Source: Chamaea fasciata (taxonomy: Eukaryota > Chordata > Aves > Passeriformes > Sylviidae). Taken from it: a stretch of DNA of 64,000 nt. The notes under the pieces were generated by a model that had not been told where the DNA came from, searched no databases, and saw nothing but the letters and a program-made list of their open reading frames with translations. The position numbers and the translations under genes are program-made. The stretch is taken from assembly GCA_029207755.1 (NCBI GenBank), contig JARCOQ010000004.1, positions 40,604,305 to 40,668,304 on the forward strand, read 5' to 3'. Positions 51,701 through 64,000 of the stretch are shown one piece after another. Position 1 is the stretch's first letter. Every line of letters starts with the position of its first letter.

Positions 51701-54700
51701 GCCTATGACTGCTCTGATTCTTCTACGAGCAGCTTCCCCCCCTTTCCTGCCATTGTACCACTTTGCTCCAGAATGCATTAGATCACCTCTGTACCTTGGA
51801 ACCTTTGAAAGAACCGTGCATTTCTGTTTCACCCACTTTCCTGACCTTTTCATAACTACTACCATGCGTTAACAGTAACAGGACATCAATCTTAAACTAA
51901 TTTTTTTTCAAACTTCTTTGAGTGTTTGGGTTGAACTAGAAGCGATGATATGAGGAATCACTCCACACATTCTTAGTAAAAATTCTCTTCTATCGAAAAG
52001 AGTAATCTAAAAATATTCATACAGACATTACAAAAAGATGAGAAAAAAGAAAGGAGGTATTTTATTGCTCTCATATTCAACGCACAACTTTCCATTTGGA
52101 ACACCCTAAGCCAGAAGTTACAGCTTGAATGCAGAATTCTGCTTTACGTTATTGCAAAAAAAACGGGGCCTCTGAAAAAAGAAGTACCCAAAATGTCAGC
52201 AAGCTGTGAGCCACTTTGGTGAGCCACAGCTCTACAATACCCAAAGCTGTAACTGTGGTTGCAGCCCGCTGCTGCCTTGATAGCATTAAAAAAAAAATTC
52301 AATATTCCTACTGGATTTTCTTCTACAAGGGGCATCTAATGCACATTCTAGCGTGTTATTTATGTTGCCCTCACTGGTGTGGTATGATGGGACACTGCAG
52401 TCATGCCAGAATAGGAGTGCTTAGTTTAATGGGGACTTGTAACATGGGCTTTTTATTTGGGCCAATTGTTTTCTTTTTATCCCATAGTACTGATGGGAAT
52501 CCTCTCATGTTCTTCAGAGACAGGTGCTTCATTTTATATATGCCTGAAGCTGTGCTTAGTATTGGGAAATATGCTTCCTACATGAAAAATCCTTTTGGGA
52601 GCAGAACAAAGACAAATCAATCATTCCAGAGATTGGAAATGGATGTTGGAAGCAGAGGTGTGTAAAATTATGACTTCCAAGACTGAGCCTCCAATTTATT
52701 TAGCAAGTCTTTGCATCTCTCGGTCTGCACTATAATTTGGGTTCAATGGAACCATAGGGTTAATGGAGCAATATCTCCATACATATCTAAAAGGCCTCAA
52801 AGTGGTTTCTTCTCATGAAGTTTTTTTCCTCTGACAACCTACAGGGATTTTTTGTTTGAATTTAAACAAGTTTCCAAATGCATTCCAGGCAATTAGCTGC
52901 TTGTTAGTGAAAGCATTGCTTTGTGAGTTTTGTGGCAAATACTGTATTACACAGTGACACAGACAACAGACATAAGATTAGTAGGACCCACTCAACATCT
53001 GTGAAGTAACAGTCCCCAAGATAAAAATGGGGTCAGTTCATGACAGTGATGGAAAGGAAATTCATGGAAAACACCCCATATTAGAAAGCCTGTGGTACAA
53101 ACCAGTTACCAAAGAGTAAGAAATCTGCTCTCTGAGCACAGTGATGTTCAGAGTCTTTGCTGCTTCTCCTTTTTTTTTGTTCTTGGTGAATCTGTGATTG
53201 TACAAATGAGGATTCCATTTAGAAAGAGAATTATGTATGCCTTCTTTCCCACTAGCACCTCAGTCACAATGAATCAACTCTTCATCTACATAATTCCAAA
53301 TCTTCCTCAAGATTTATGGTAATTCAATAAAAAGATAAAAATAGAATTATCAAGACACTAACCACTGTGAAATCCTGCTCACATTACCCAGGTCATTTGC
53401 TTTCCAGCTGTCCAAATCCCATTGCTCTCTTTTGGTTTCCACCATTTCAATTAGACAAGCACACATTTTAGACACACTGAAGGATACCTAACATACTAAA
53501 CAGTGACATACTGAACACCATGTATATAGTACCTCTTGACACCAATGCCACTCAACACATTTGCTAAATTACTCTTAACTTGCCATGTAAACAAGGAAAA
53601 AAATCAACTCCAAAAAAGTCTGTACTTAAACTGGTACTGTGACCCCGCCCCCATTATTTCCTGTGCATTTTAACACACACCTTCTATAGCTGAAAAAAAT
53701 TACTTTCATTCTTGAAGTGATTTGTAAAAGATATTTGCAAAACAGTAGGATTGCAAGAAGACAAATTATTGCTAATAATGAAGAAATTTGCATTAACTGA
53801 TTAGCTATGTTTATGTCTTCCAAACACATAAGATTTTAATATTGACCCTCTGAAACCAGAATTTCTGATGACTTAAAATTTACAGAAACGTTTCATTTTC
53901 TTGCCTACCATTGGTAATATTGAATAAGTTGTAGCTGGCATGGGAATAAATGAGATAACTCAGGAAAGTTACAACTGCTTTTTCTTACATTTCAAGATAA
54001 CAAATACAGAAAATTAAAATTCTTCTTTAGCATTTGACCATTTTAGTCAAAGTAGGAGAACAATTATATTTACTCCATTTTTAATAGGAAATGGGAATTT
54101 TGAAATCTCTGCTTTTACTGAAACCAATGTGCAGCATCTTCATTATTTAGTCACTGCTGATTGAGTTAATTCTGGCTAAAGTATGACCACTATAAAAATT
54201 TTTGTGCTCTTGCGTTACATGAAGCAGAATAGAAAGAAGAAATTGTCCAAAATATTTTAGCACTTATAATTTGCAAGACCTTAAACTACAGTCAAGCAGA
54301 AGGAATCGACAGCAATGTTCAGAGATTAATATACACATTTTATACTTTGCCCTCAGGCTGGCTCTTAGCCTGTGTGCTCCTAACTCCAGACAAGATTTTA
54401 AACTACACTAAGTAGTGATTAAAGAAGACTACATTTTGTGAGAACATCAACTACTACACTCAGTTGTCCTAATTTTTGAAGTATTGATGTAGTGTCCTCT
54501 GTCATTTTTGTAGGAGCAGAGAAGTTAACAGCATGAGGTTTTCTTTCTGGGTATCAATGCAAATAAAGATTGTTTCAACATAAAACTCACTCCCTTTGAA
54601 TGAAAGACCATTAATTTTTACCTAGCTGACCACATAAGAAATCTAAAATCAGGGATTTAGTGTCCGACTAAAGCATATTTTCTAAACAGTCTTTAAGTCT

Positions 54701-56182
54701 AGAGCCAAAAACAGCAGAATGGGGAGTATTAGAAAAGAAACACCACTTCCTTTGACAGCTTCTCCAAGTGATTCATCCCCCTCCCTCAAAGAAGACATAA
54801 ATTCCTCTTCCTACTTGAATTTGTCTGACTTTTGGTTCCATACTTCTGCTCTTCCTTCTGGTCTGTCTCATGAGGGTTAAGTACTCTGCCTTTCCTTCTC
54901 AGGAAGCTGCTGTTTGTTCTCTCTCATTATGTTGCTTTCTTTGATGATCTAGATGTATTGAGGTAAAGGCTTTCACATTAACGCATTTTACATTCCACAC
55001 TCCACCACATTCCAATGGATTTTTGTTCTATTGTTCCATATTCCTTAATTCCTTTTTCAGAACCAGACTACAGAACTCTGTACAATACACAGTGTTCCAG
55101 ACATTCACTTCCCATTTTCTCCCACTCAAGATTACTCATTTCAGAAAAGCATGTACAGATGTTTTAGGAATGGAATTACTCACTGATAGTTTCTTCTGAG
55201 TTCGTGTTGTCTGCAACGTCCAGATTTTTTTCAAAACAAGTTCAGTTTGGTACTTTATTCTTTTTTTTTCCCTTTGGCATACAGAAATTACCAGAATTTA
55301 AATCAAATATGCTGAAATAATACAAAGTAGGATCATTAAATCAAATTTTTACTCTTCTTACAGTCTCTGTCATCTTATAGTCAACAATTTCCTTACTGTC
55401 ATTTTTTTAGGTAATAAATCCTACAAAGCACTTTAATCAGTCCAGTGCATAATTCAACAAATCTACTAGAAATACCACTATTGAAGGTGATTTTATGAGA
55501 CATCCACTAACTGACTTTAAATTTATTTAGCACATACTGGATTTACTGATATTATTTTAGTGTCCTTCAAAAAATGGAGTCTCATTGAATGAATGCCATT
55601 CAGATAGTTTTTATGGGGTTACCTTAAGCAACTGAAGTTATAATCTGCTTGAACAAGACCCATTTCCTGTAGAAAAATGTGAAACTTACTACTTTACAGT
55701 TCTGTTTAATCTAATCCAGTATCAGGCCTTTCTATTACAGTGCCTAAAGCTGAGCACAGTTTAACAAGTTTCCTGCGCTACACTTGTCAGCTTCAAATGC
55801 CTCTCCGAAGTGTTATAATCTTCCACATTTATTAGGTATTAATGTTATCAAGAAAGACATCTTAACCACTGGTATTAAACTGTAGCAAATCATCCAGACT
55901 TTCTGTCTGAAGTGTTTATCTTTAAATATTGTTAATTAATATCCTCCTTAGTGGATGAGAATGCAGTATGTCATCCTCATGCGGTAGTGGCATATTAGCT
56001 AATTTATTTCCAGATACAAAAGAGAAATTATTATGAACACTTGTCTCTTCCCTGCATCATCTTTTTAGCACCCCCATATATAAATGGACTTTGCCATCCT
56101 TTGTCTATTATATACAGGAAAATTTAAATATTTTTCTGCTCTTGTCCTTTTTAAAACAATTATTCTAGACTCTCTTAAGAGT

Positions 56183-56187
56183 GTTCT
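56183..56187. repeat. Target-site duplication, left copy (GTTCT)
   Basis: GTTCT immediately precedes the TG of the solo LTR and is identical to 56924-56928, directly after its last base. Extending the match by one base on either side fails, so the duplication is exactly 5 bp. Confidence 0.85.
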
Positions 56188-56923
56188 TGTCTTGGCTTAG
56201 ATAGACAGGTATCTATCAGGGAAGGTTGGAGTCTCCCTTGGACTGTAAACCCCTCCCCCCCTTTTCCAAATTGTTATAAATTTGCAATTAAAAGGCTGTC
56301 AGGCAAAGATTTTGGGAATAGGTCTAGCAGTTCTTTACTAGGGATATAAAAATACAGATGTTGTAGTACAGAAGAATAAGCAAGCAAACCAACAAACAAG
56401 AAATCCTAGAAAACCCTGACAGAGTCAGAAATACAACCTGACACCATGTTGGTCAGGGTGTTGGAAGAAGTCCAGAGTAAGTCCTCCTGGAGTGGCAGGT
56501 GTGGTTTTGTTGGAGTAGAGATAGCCCCCTCAAAAAAAGGGTCCAGTAGTGGTGAGATGGGTCTGGTCTTCCTCCAGGGATCCATTGGAAAACTGGATAC
56601 CTGGTGGCACTTGTGGCTCCTTTTTATCTAGGTGAAGATGGTTTGGCTCCTCCTCCCTGGGTGGAGCATCTCACAATAGGATTATGTAATGTGTCATGTC
56701 ACTGGTGAGCTTTAATGGTCCATTAGCAGAAGATATCCCATGGGGGTAGTGGGACACAGTGTGCACTATCTGTTAAGGATCACTGCACCATCTGTTTAAG
56801 GATCACTGCACCATCTGATAAGCAACATTGACCCATTTGGGCAAAGATAAGCAATACTGCTCCACCCAGTTTCAACAGATGGAATAGAATAACATGGTTT
56901 TCTCGGTTACAAAACCCAAGAGA
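56188..56923. mobile_element. Solo passerine ERV LTR with 5-bp duplication
   Basis: Starts TGTCTTGG (56188) and ends CCAAGAGA (56916-56923), a near-perfect terminal inverted repeat in which the final C of the expected CCAAGACA has become G. It is flanked on both sides by GTTCT (56183-56187 and 56924-56928), a perfect 5-bp target-site duplication. Five bp fits ERVL-type insertions better than the 4 bp or 6 bp usual for class I or ERVK-like elements; this comes from general knowledge of the classes. At 736 bp with no internal retroviral sequence it is a solo LTR, as left by recombination between the two LTRs of a provirus. The first 150 bp match the LTR at 41168, but the body is different and less GC-rich, so it is another subfamily. 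A tandem 22/23-bp duplication lies at 56768-56812. Confidence 0.9.
56768..56812. repeat. Tandem 22/23-bp duplication inside the LTR
   Basis: ATCTGTTAAGGATCACTGCACC (56768-56789) is followed at once by the same unit with one extra T (56790-56812), and then by a partial third copy (ATCTGATAAG). Small tandem repeats of this kind are common in retroviral LTR regulatory regions. Confidence 0.93.
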
Positions 56924-56928
56924 GTTCT
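56924..56928. repeat. Target-site duplication, right copy (GTTCT)
   Basis: Identical to 56183-56187 on the other side of the solo LTR; together they fix both edges of the insertion. Confidence 0.85.
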
Positions 56929-58976
56929 ATTCAACCCTAATTTTTAAAGTTTTCTAGTCATTCATATTTCCCCTCTTAGATATTGCTCTGATTGTTGTAG
57001 TTGAAAATTTTATTTCTCCACTGAAAGAGAAAGCCTCCCTTAATGCTGTGCTCTCCCTCAAAGACACACTATTGCAGTTTTTTCTCTTCCCCATAAAAAA
57101 GAAAATCAAAACTTTTATTCACATTTTTCCATCTAAGTTTTATTTATAGTTGTACTTACCTTTGACAAATAAGGCATCTTATATCCTAAAGTAAATATTT
57201 GACGGCTTGGTGTCTTCCCTTTTCCTTGTAATAAAAGCAGACAGATAATAATGATTGATTCACAGACTAGCAGCCAAATTCCAATTCAGTCATAACATTA
57301 TCTTAATCCATCACATTTAGGGCTCTAAATGTGACAAGCATATTCATGTTTTATCATTAGAGAAAGAAAAACATCATCAGTAATTGTTATAGACTTCAAT
57401 GACTTTATACAATGACTGTTTTCATCTCTCCTCCAAACTGAATTTTCACACTAACAAAAAAAGTTTCATTTCAAAATACTCAAAGCAGTGTTTGAACAGT
57501 GACTTTTTTTTTTGTTCTGACTCTACAGTCATTAAATATATCCAGAATTCCAAAATTTAGACTATAATATTTAGCCATAATTATTACAGCTCTACCTTAT
57601 ATTTTTACTGGTATATTGATTACATTTTATCAGAACACCACATTCCCCTAAGTGTATCTCTAAACTACTCCGAACATCATAAGTTGATTTCAGCCAACAA
57701 ATTTGATTTGCCTGTAATGTCTCAGTACTGAAAAATAGTTCCAAATAGGTATCAGGAAAAAAAATTCTTACCAGTTGTATTTACAACTTCTCTTGCTTGT
57801 TGTTATGGTATTTTTACTTCTATTTTTTAATATGCATTTTTTCATTAGTTGCAATTAGTCAAAATTGAATAGAAATTTACGGACATTATTTTTTCAACTA
57901 ATTGAATTTTTTTTTCATATAACAAATTGGTTTGCCTCTTAGTCTATGTCAGACTTGCTGCTCTGGAACACTTTCTTCTAAACTACATCATTAAGGCTTT
58001 TTAAAATAGTCTCCAGATGAATCTAGATCACTCTAAAATGCAGACCATAATTGCAAATCTTGAAGAATACTTGTCAGAATGGCCATCTGAACTCCTTAGT
58101 GTTTCCTACCTTCTCTCTTTCTCAGAAAACAAAGTCAACTTCTTTCTCTTTTGCTGTCCTTTCCAATCTCAAGGTTGTCTACAGACAGCAGTGTGCAACT
58201 ATCATGTAATTTTCTCCTATTTAAATAATCGATTTGATGAAATTTGCTGTACATTCTATAACCTGGCCTAATTGTGTAGGTATTATTCAAGACTTTTACT
58301 GAAGAGAAATTCATAATCCTACTGCATAAAAGTCCTCTTCTGAATTCTCAGTATTTTTAGTGACAAGTCATCAGGCATTTCAATATTAATGTTTGTTGTT
58401 TCATCAGGTGTCTACTTTACTCAGAGGTTAAATCATGGTGCATTTACAAGAATAAATATTCCTAGCCAAGCTGAGCGAATTCTGGTTGTCATTTTTATCA
58501 CCAGAAACCTTTAGCCTATTAATTTAGTCTTAACTTTTTACTGTCACTTTAGTACAATTTTATTATTTTTTCAAGTTACCCATGGCAGTATCTCTTTAAC
58601 CTTTGTTTCCATTAATACTGCATAGCACAAGAATTTGCATTTCCAAAATAAACATTGTCTCCTACAGCTTCTGGCACAACTTGCTCTCTGCAAACCAGAA
58701 CTTTGGTCTGTTTGTGTTTCAGAACAAAGAACACCACAAAAACTTTAGGAGACCCACTAGGAGCATATTAAGAGACATCTGTGGGATCAGAGCATGATAA
58801 GAATGTTCAAAGGAATCTTTCTTCTCAGTGCCAAACATCAATCAGAAAGCAGGTTTCTGACAGGAAAGGCTTCAGCTAAATAGGTTTTCTGCAAGTAAAG
58901 AACTAGTAGGGAAATAATTTTGAGATAAATTACAATACCAGGTTAGACATTAAATGGATGCCAAACATAAAGAAGT

Positions 58977-59022
58977 AGTCCCAAGAAATACCTGCTGTTA
59001 GTCCCAACAAATACCTGCTGTT
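58977..59022. repeat. Tandem duplication, 2 x 23 bp
   Basis: AGTCCCAAGAAATACCTGCTGTT is followed directly by a second copy with a single change (G to C at the ninth base). Confidence 0.96.
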
Positions 59023-61286
59023 AACCATATCACAAAAATTACTGTGAACACTTTCAAGAAACAAAAATTATCAGCCAGGCCTGACTTGTTTTCCAGGGGA
59101 CTATGCTGTCCAGACCACAGCACCCTTCATCCAGGCAAACAGCAAAGTTGAAGCAGTAGTGTCTCTGATATCAGTGAAGTTCTGATAGACAAAAACATAA
59201 AAGAGATAATTTATCTTGAAAATACCCAGTGAATGACCCTTCTGAAGTAATTCTCCATTTTCCAATTAAATTAGACTATTTATCAAAGTACTATCTGAAA
59301 TATTACCATCTCTGAAATTTATTATAAAGGGGGGAAAAACACAGTGGTCCTAACACTTCGAGATTTTTCAATTTGTCTACAACATTTGGGTACCACACAT
59401 CTGTAGTTATCTCTCTACTGGATGCCTCAACCAAACATTTTCTAGATAGACAGTAAACGTATTTCCACCTTTCACGGTGAATTTCATTGCTTTCAAATTA
59501 TTCATTTCTGAGTCAATCTGTTTCTCTTTCACCCTATAAGAAAGAGTCAAACCTGCACATTCATTTCAGTGGCCTCTAAGAGGTACCACTGCAGGAAAAT
59601 AAATCCTGAGTACTGGTCCTCCTACGCCTGGAATCTTCCACACATGTGCAAAGTGGATGTGAAATGCTGTCATACTCAACCAGAGAATGTAGCCACACAA
59701 GCAACAGCGGCGACAACTTGCAGCCTTTGAAAAAAAGGGAGCCTAAGTACTGCTGAAATTCTGCAATGGAAAGGAATATTCCTTCCCTCTGTAAAATTCC
59801 TTCCCTCTCTACCACTGGGACCATGCTAATGTTACTGCTGATCAGACACCCATTTCAACAGTTTTAGCCTACCAGCAGTGTTTTGCTCCCCTGCCATAAA
59901 ACACTGCACATGTAAGATAAATTTCCCTGCAACTCTAAAGATGTATTTCACCCCCTCATAATTTTATCATTACTTCTTCTTTTTCCTTGTCTTTTCTCAT
60001 GCATTTTTCACCTCCCAACAATATCTGAGCAAATTTGAGTGGAGTTCATTTCTGCATAGTACATTTCTTCTTCTTCCTTGACAGTTGTGCTTTAACTCAG
60101 AAAAGATTTTAATCAGACTTCTGAAGCAATAGGCTTGAATATAAGCACACCTTCAAGAGAGGAGTACATCTCTAATGAATTTTGAAAGTAGGCCATAGGT
60201 GAAATAAAATACATGAACTTTAAAAACACCATTTTTCTTAGGTTGGGATGCCACATATATATGTGTGTAGCACTCTAATACACATTCATGAAAAGACGTG
60301 CCTCATCTAAGATTTGAAGCAGGTAATTTGTATGTCCCTGTACACAAAAAGAGTCTGAAACACCCGATAGACCTCACTACGATGACAGTTGGGGTTTTTT
60401 ATTTTCAAAGGAACTGATAGGCTATTAGCAAGGGAATAGTGAAGCCTGTAGGCTCTTTTAGTTTACTTTGAAAGTGTGAACTTTGAGTTTTAAGTTTTAT
60501 GTATGTACATCTATATCTCACAAATCAACTTCAATTGTGAAATAGTTTTCCTCTGTGTATACATAGATAATGAATTCTTCCTGTTGCAAAGTGACCTCTA
60601 GAGTCTGAGAACTCAGTTTCATTTCAATTTGTGTCAATGAAATACTTGACAAATTGCTCTATTAAGAGTCACGTATATCCTGGATTTCAGTGCTAAGCAT
60701 TTCTACTCCTTGGACAAAGATAAAACAGCCTGTAAGGTTTGCCCTCTATCTTCATGTCATGGCTGCAATTACAGATGTGAGTCAAAAGTGTAGTTTCTGA
60801 ACAAATTAGGATGCATCATAGTGACACAATATTTACTTCCACAAAGATAGAAGGCATTAAGCAACTTGAAGATTTTAGACAATGCTTTAAATAGAACATG
60901 AGAACTAATTAAGGAAAACCAAACACTTCAACTATGTAAATGTGTATAGATTTTCTAGGTAAGTGCACACAGATTTTTTTTGTGTGTGTTTTCTTTTCTC
61001 TTTAAATAAATACTAGTTAGATTCACTGTCAGCTAAGCTGAGCTTTGAGGTTATTGATTTAAGACTCTCTATGACATAAAAAGCATTTCTGGAGGAAAGC
61101 CATGTCTTGGCTTCTTTTCTGACTCTGCAGGATTCTCCAAAGGAGGAGCCATAACCCAATCTTCTTTATTAACCAAAAAAAACCCAAAACAAAAATTGTG
61201 TACTGTTGTTCTGAAGGCAAAGCCTTCACCATAGAGATGATGAAATCTTGCACTTATGATTTGCCCTCCCAGATGCTACACTGATA

Positions 61287-61338
61287 CAAGCCAATGATTC
61301 TTGTTTCTTTGAATCAAGCCAATGATTCTTGTTTCTTT
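61287..61338. repeat. Tandem duplication, 28-bp unit
   Basis: CAAGCCAATGATTCTTGTTTCTTT (61287-61310) is followed by GAAT and an identical 24-bp second copy (61315-61338). A decayed third TTGTTTCTTTTC follows at 61350-61361. The perfect match implies a recent event. Confidence 0.95.
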
Positions 61339-64000
61339 TCAGCAGCTGACACTTGTTTCTTTTCTCCTTGTTCCTAAATTATTTCAGCTTCACCTGTTCC
61401 TTTCTCAAATTAGCCCCAAATCATTTTTCATTTCTAGGCTTATGCCAACAGTAATAATTGTACCAACTGGTACCTAGACCTAAGATCAATGGGCCACTCC
61501 TTTCTGAAACAGTGTGTTCTTAATTTCCTTGAGTGGAACCAAAGTTTTGAAAAATTATCCAAAGGATTCAAAAAGAATGGGCAGTTTCCCTGAGCACTAT
61601 ATATGCAGTGTACAAACATATACTATTATGTATCTAACGATTGAAAAAATACATGTCAGGTCCAAAAAACTGAGTGATCAAATAAAAACACAAAAAAGTG
61701 TGACTAGATTAATTAGAAATGGTCTGACTCCAAAATCCACAGTACAACTGTTACAAAGTTGATAAACCTTCCAAATACTCCCACAAGTAAAAACTGGAAT
61801 ATTTCACTGAAAACCTTTTCTCTTTTCAGAATTTTTTATCACATTAAGTTCTCACTGACTCTAAAGTCATCTACAGACTTTACCTTGACAATATCAATAT
61901 AAGTCTTATACACAAATTATTAGTTAAAATTACAGTCAAGGTTCATGTTTTATAACAATTAACTGCTTTTGTTCAGCAAGAGAAAGAAGGCAGATATGTG
62001 CATGGTTTGCATGCTTCTAACTGAAAGTGAGAAATAAATCTTTACTCTTCTGGTATTTGTGAAGACCTGAGCATGCAGAGTTTGCAATGTAATGCTATGT
62101 AGTCCACCTGTACTTTTGTATTACCAATTATATTTACTGGGAGAATTTTCATGGCTTTTTTAGAGCCTACTCTTTCTCTTCAACATCTGTTTTCCCTAAA
62201 GACTGCTCTTGCTTCACATTTGCAAAACAGTCTCCTCCTGTTCTGCTCTTCAGTATTATGAGATAGATTTTAACTTCCCATTAGAAGTTTTTAATTCAAC
62301 TCTCATAAGTCCTTCATTATTGTGTTCAGTAAGAGCTGAACACATCTCAAAACCTTGAGTAAGTCGCATTGACTGAAGGTTACAAAAATAATTCAGTTCC
62401 ATCTATCATTTATGATCCAATGTGACTAAAAGACATCAACCACAAATCAGAATTTCTATGACAGTACCTAATGCAAAAGCCCTAATCAGCTCCTAAAAAT
62501 AATTATCAGTAGACAAGATTAATAAGAATCCCTTGTTTATTTATATCCAAGCTTTACGTTTGTAAAAGAATATAAAGTTTAGATTAGAATTTTCCACGTT
62601 TCATGTTAGGGACTGGCATACAGCTATCAGTGAAAAAGTGTCCCTACAAGCTCTGAAGAACTGAGACAAACCAGTGGTGAAATCCATGTCTTACTTATCT
62701 AAAACATATCTTAGAAACACACACGTAGCTAAACTTCAGTATATTCCAACCCACTTTCTGTTAGCGTCGGAAAAATACATAATCATGGGAGATGATTATG
62801 CCAGTGCTTTACTGAGAGCTCTCGGAGCCAGGGGTCTGAGACCCAAATCTTGGCTCCCCGAAAATCTGAACAGACAAGGTTTTATACTTTGTTGTTACGT
62901 AAGTGTACATGTTAATTATTAAATCCCACTGTTCCATTGATTTTACCCGAGTATGAATTTGTGACAATCGATTCTCATGATTCTGGTATAGGATAATAAT
63001 TATATTTGATTATCAGACAATTGACAATCATGTTGTCTATGATTCACTACAGTTTCATCTGTCCTAAGTAGAGAACATCTAATCTTAAGGCCTACATAGA
63101 ATCATACTTATCCCCTGCCCTCCCCCTTTGATTTGTTACCTAGGCAAAGCTATACTTGATTTAGCTGAAACAATAGCATGAGCATAACGTCCTAGCTGCA
63201 GTCACACAGGTGTTTGCCTCCCTCCCAGCCTGGCTAACCTAGAAATCATTTTAATCCTATACTATCACTTCTACAAGGACATTTTGAAGAATATGAGTAT
63301 CAGTAAGAGTCATATTGCTGATATTGTTTTTAGGGAAAAAAAGCCCCGCACAACCTCCACAGAACCACGTTTTCTGTAAGCACAAGTGTTCACACATACA
63401 CTCCTCATATATAGCCACAATAAATCAGAGCAGACTTTCATGCAGATTGTGTTAGAAAAGGAAAGGAAGAACAATTGAATTTGATGCCATGCTTGTTTTT
63501 GTATTTTTAACTGGAGTTTAGATTAATTTTTTTAAAATTATTTTGAAGTAGAGTAAAGAAAAGACAAGATGTCATACAGAGTATCACTAATCAAACACAG
63601 CCCAGATAATATGCACCATGTCTTGCTCAATGGGAACTAATTACTATAACATTAGCTCTGCAGTGTTTAAACAACAATTTCATTATATTTTTTTCTACAA
63701 TGATTAAATTTTCTCATCATTTATAATGCATCATTACATCTGCTTTGTGCACAGATAATGATCAGCATAGCTGCTTGGTAAAACTTCACTGCTCTCCTTC
63801 ATAATTTTAAATAAATCTAATTTGAATCATTTACATAATTTTTTTTAAAATGCTAGTTCTTCATTAACACCACATCTTAGGTGTGAATTGACTAAACTTG
63901 CCACTTTGAAAAAGCAGGGGGTTTTTTCAGCTTCAAGGTCTCAGGGAACTACACATGCCAGATATAAACAATAGTAAGATCTAGTAACGAATATTGGTAT

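Larger units (their letters stand above)
45243..56187. other. Non-coding sequence, no gene seen
   Basis: About 11 kb of AT-rich sequence. The longest frames, 149 codons at 52216-52665 (+) and 115 codons at 49632-49979 (+), show no recognisable domain, and short antisense frames overlap the first. One splice-flanked open segment at 46026-46088 is in the findings. A short AT run occurs at about 50205-50214. Confidence 0.6.
56929..64000. other. Non-coding sequence, no gene seen
   Basis: No frame over about 84 codons and none recognisable. Two short tandem duplications (58977-59022 and 61287-61338) are listed separately. A structured segment at 62822-62861 can fold into nested stems and sits in a slightly CpG-richer patch at 62700-62920. 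Confidence 0.6.

Noticed and set aside
52216..52665. 149-codon + strand frame as a gene
   Set aside because: No recognisable domain, no promoter or splice context, and it reads through an A run; best taken as chance.
1..64000. tRNA, rRNA, snRNA, known microRNA, CRISPR array, mitochondrial insert
   Set aside because: Scanning by eye for tRNA B-box words, U6-type starts and several common microRNA seeds gave nothing; no regularly spaced repeat array is present. A covariance-model search would be needed to exclude diverged copies.

Overview
The window looks like AT-rich, CpG-poor vertebrate nuclear DNA, almost certainly from a bird and most likely a passerine (songbird). The evidence is the repeats. 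There is a 5'-truncated CR1 LINE with the usual avian CR1 3' end (31613-32252). There are three copies of an LTR family beginning TGTCTTGG, which I recall from songbird genomes. There is also a fragment of a GC-rich endogenous-retrovirus-like repeat that I recall as common in birds (29545-30040). Species and chromosome cannot be read from the sequence.

I find no protein-coding gene I can support. All the longest open frames lie in repeats (the LTR at 41.2-42.2 kb, the CR1 at 31.6-32.3 kb, the ERV-like fragment at 29.5-30.0 kb) or are isolated AT-rich frames of a length expected by chance in 64 kb. I see no tRNA, rRNA or snRNA. The window is either a gene desert or the inside of a very large intron. 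Three short splice-flanked open segments (5023-5094, 19608-19685, 46026-46088) and one TATA box followed by ATG and a splice donor (43069-43125) are the only gene-like signals, and all are weak.

Layout: 1-15.6 kb is unique sequence with simple repeats, a 52-nt purine tract (7404-7455) and a 49-A homopolymer (10759-10807). At 15.6-16.3 kb is an old LTR copy, inverted relative to the other two. At 17.4-17.7 kb is a patch with unusually many CpGs. 16.3-29.5 kb is mostly unique, with a 31-A tract and a small CR1 tail. 29.5-32.3 kb holds the ERV-like fragment and the CR1. 32.3-41.2 kb is unique, with a 3 x 16 bp minisatellite (35135-35182) and a stretch resembling a conserved non-coding element (about 38.56-38.86 kb). 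41168-42217 is a GC-rich LTR. 42.2-56.2 kb is unique, with an (AT)19 microsatellite. 56188-56923 is a solo LTR with a perfect 5-bp target-site duplication. 56.9-64 kb is unique, with two short tandem duplications.

There are no genes here that can be said to work together. The main content is the history of retroelement insertion. I did not find a convincing new biological system; the findings are graded accordingly.
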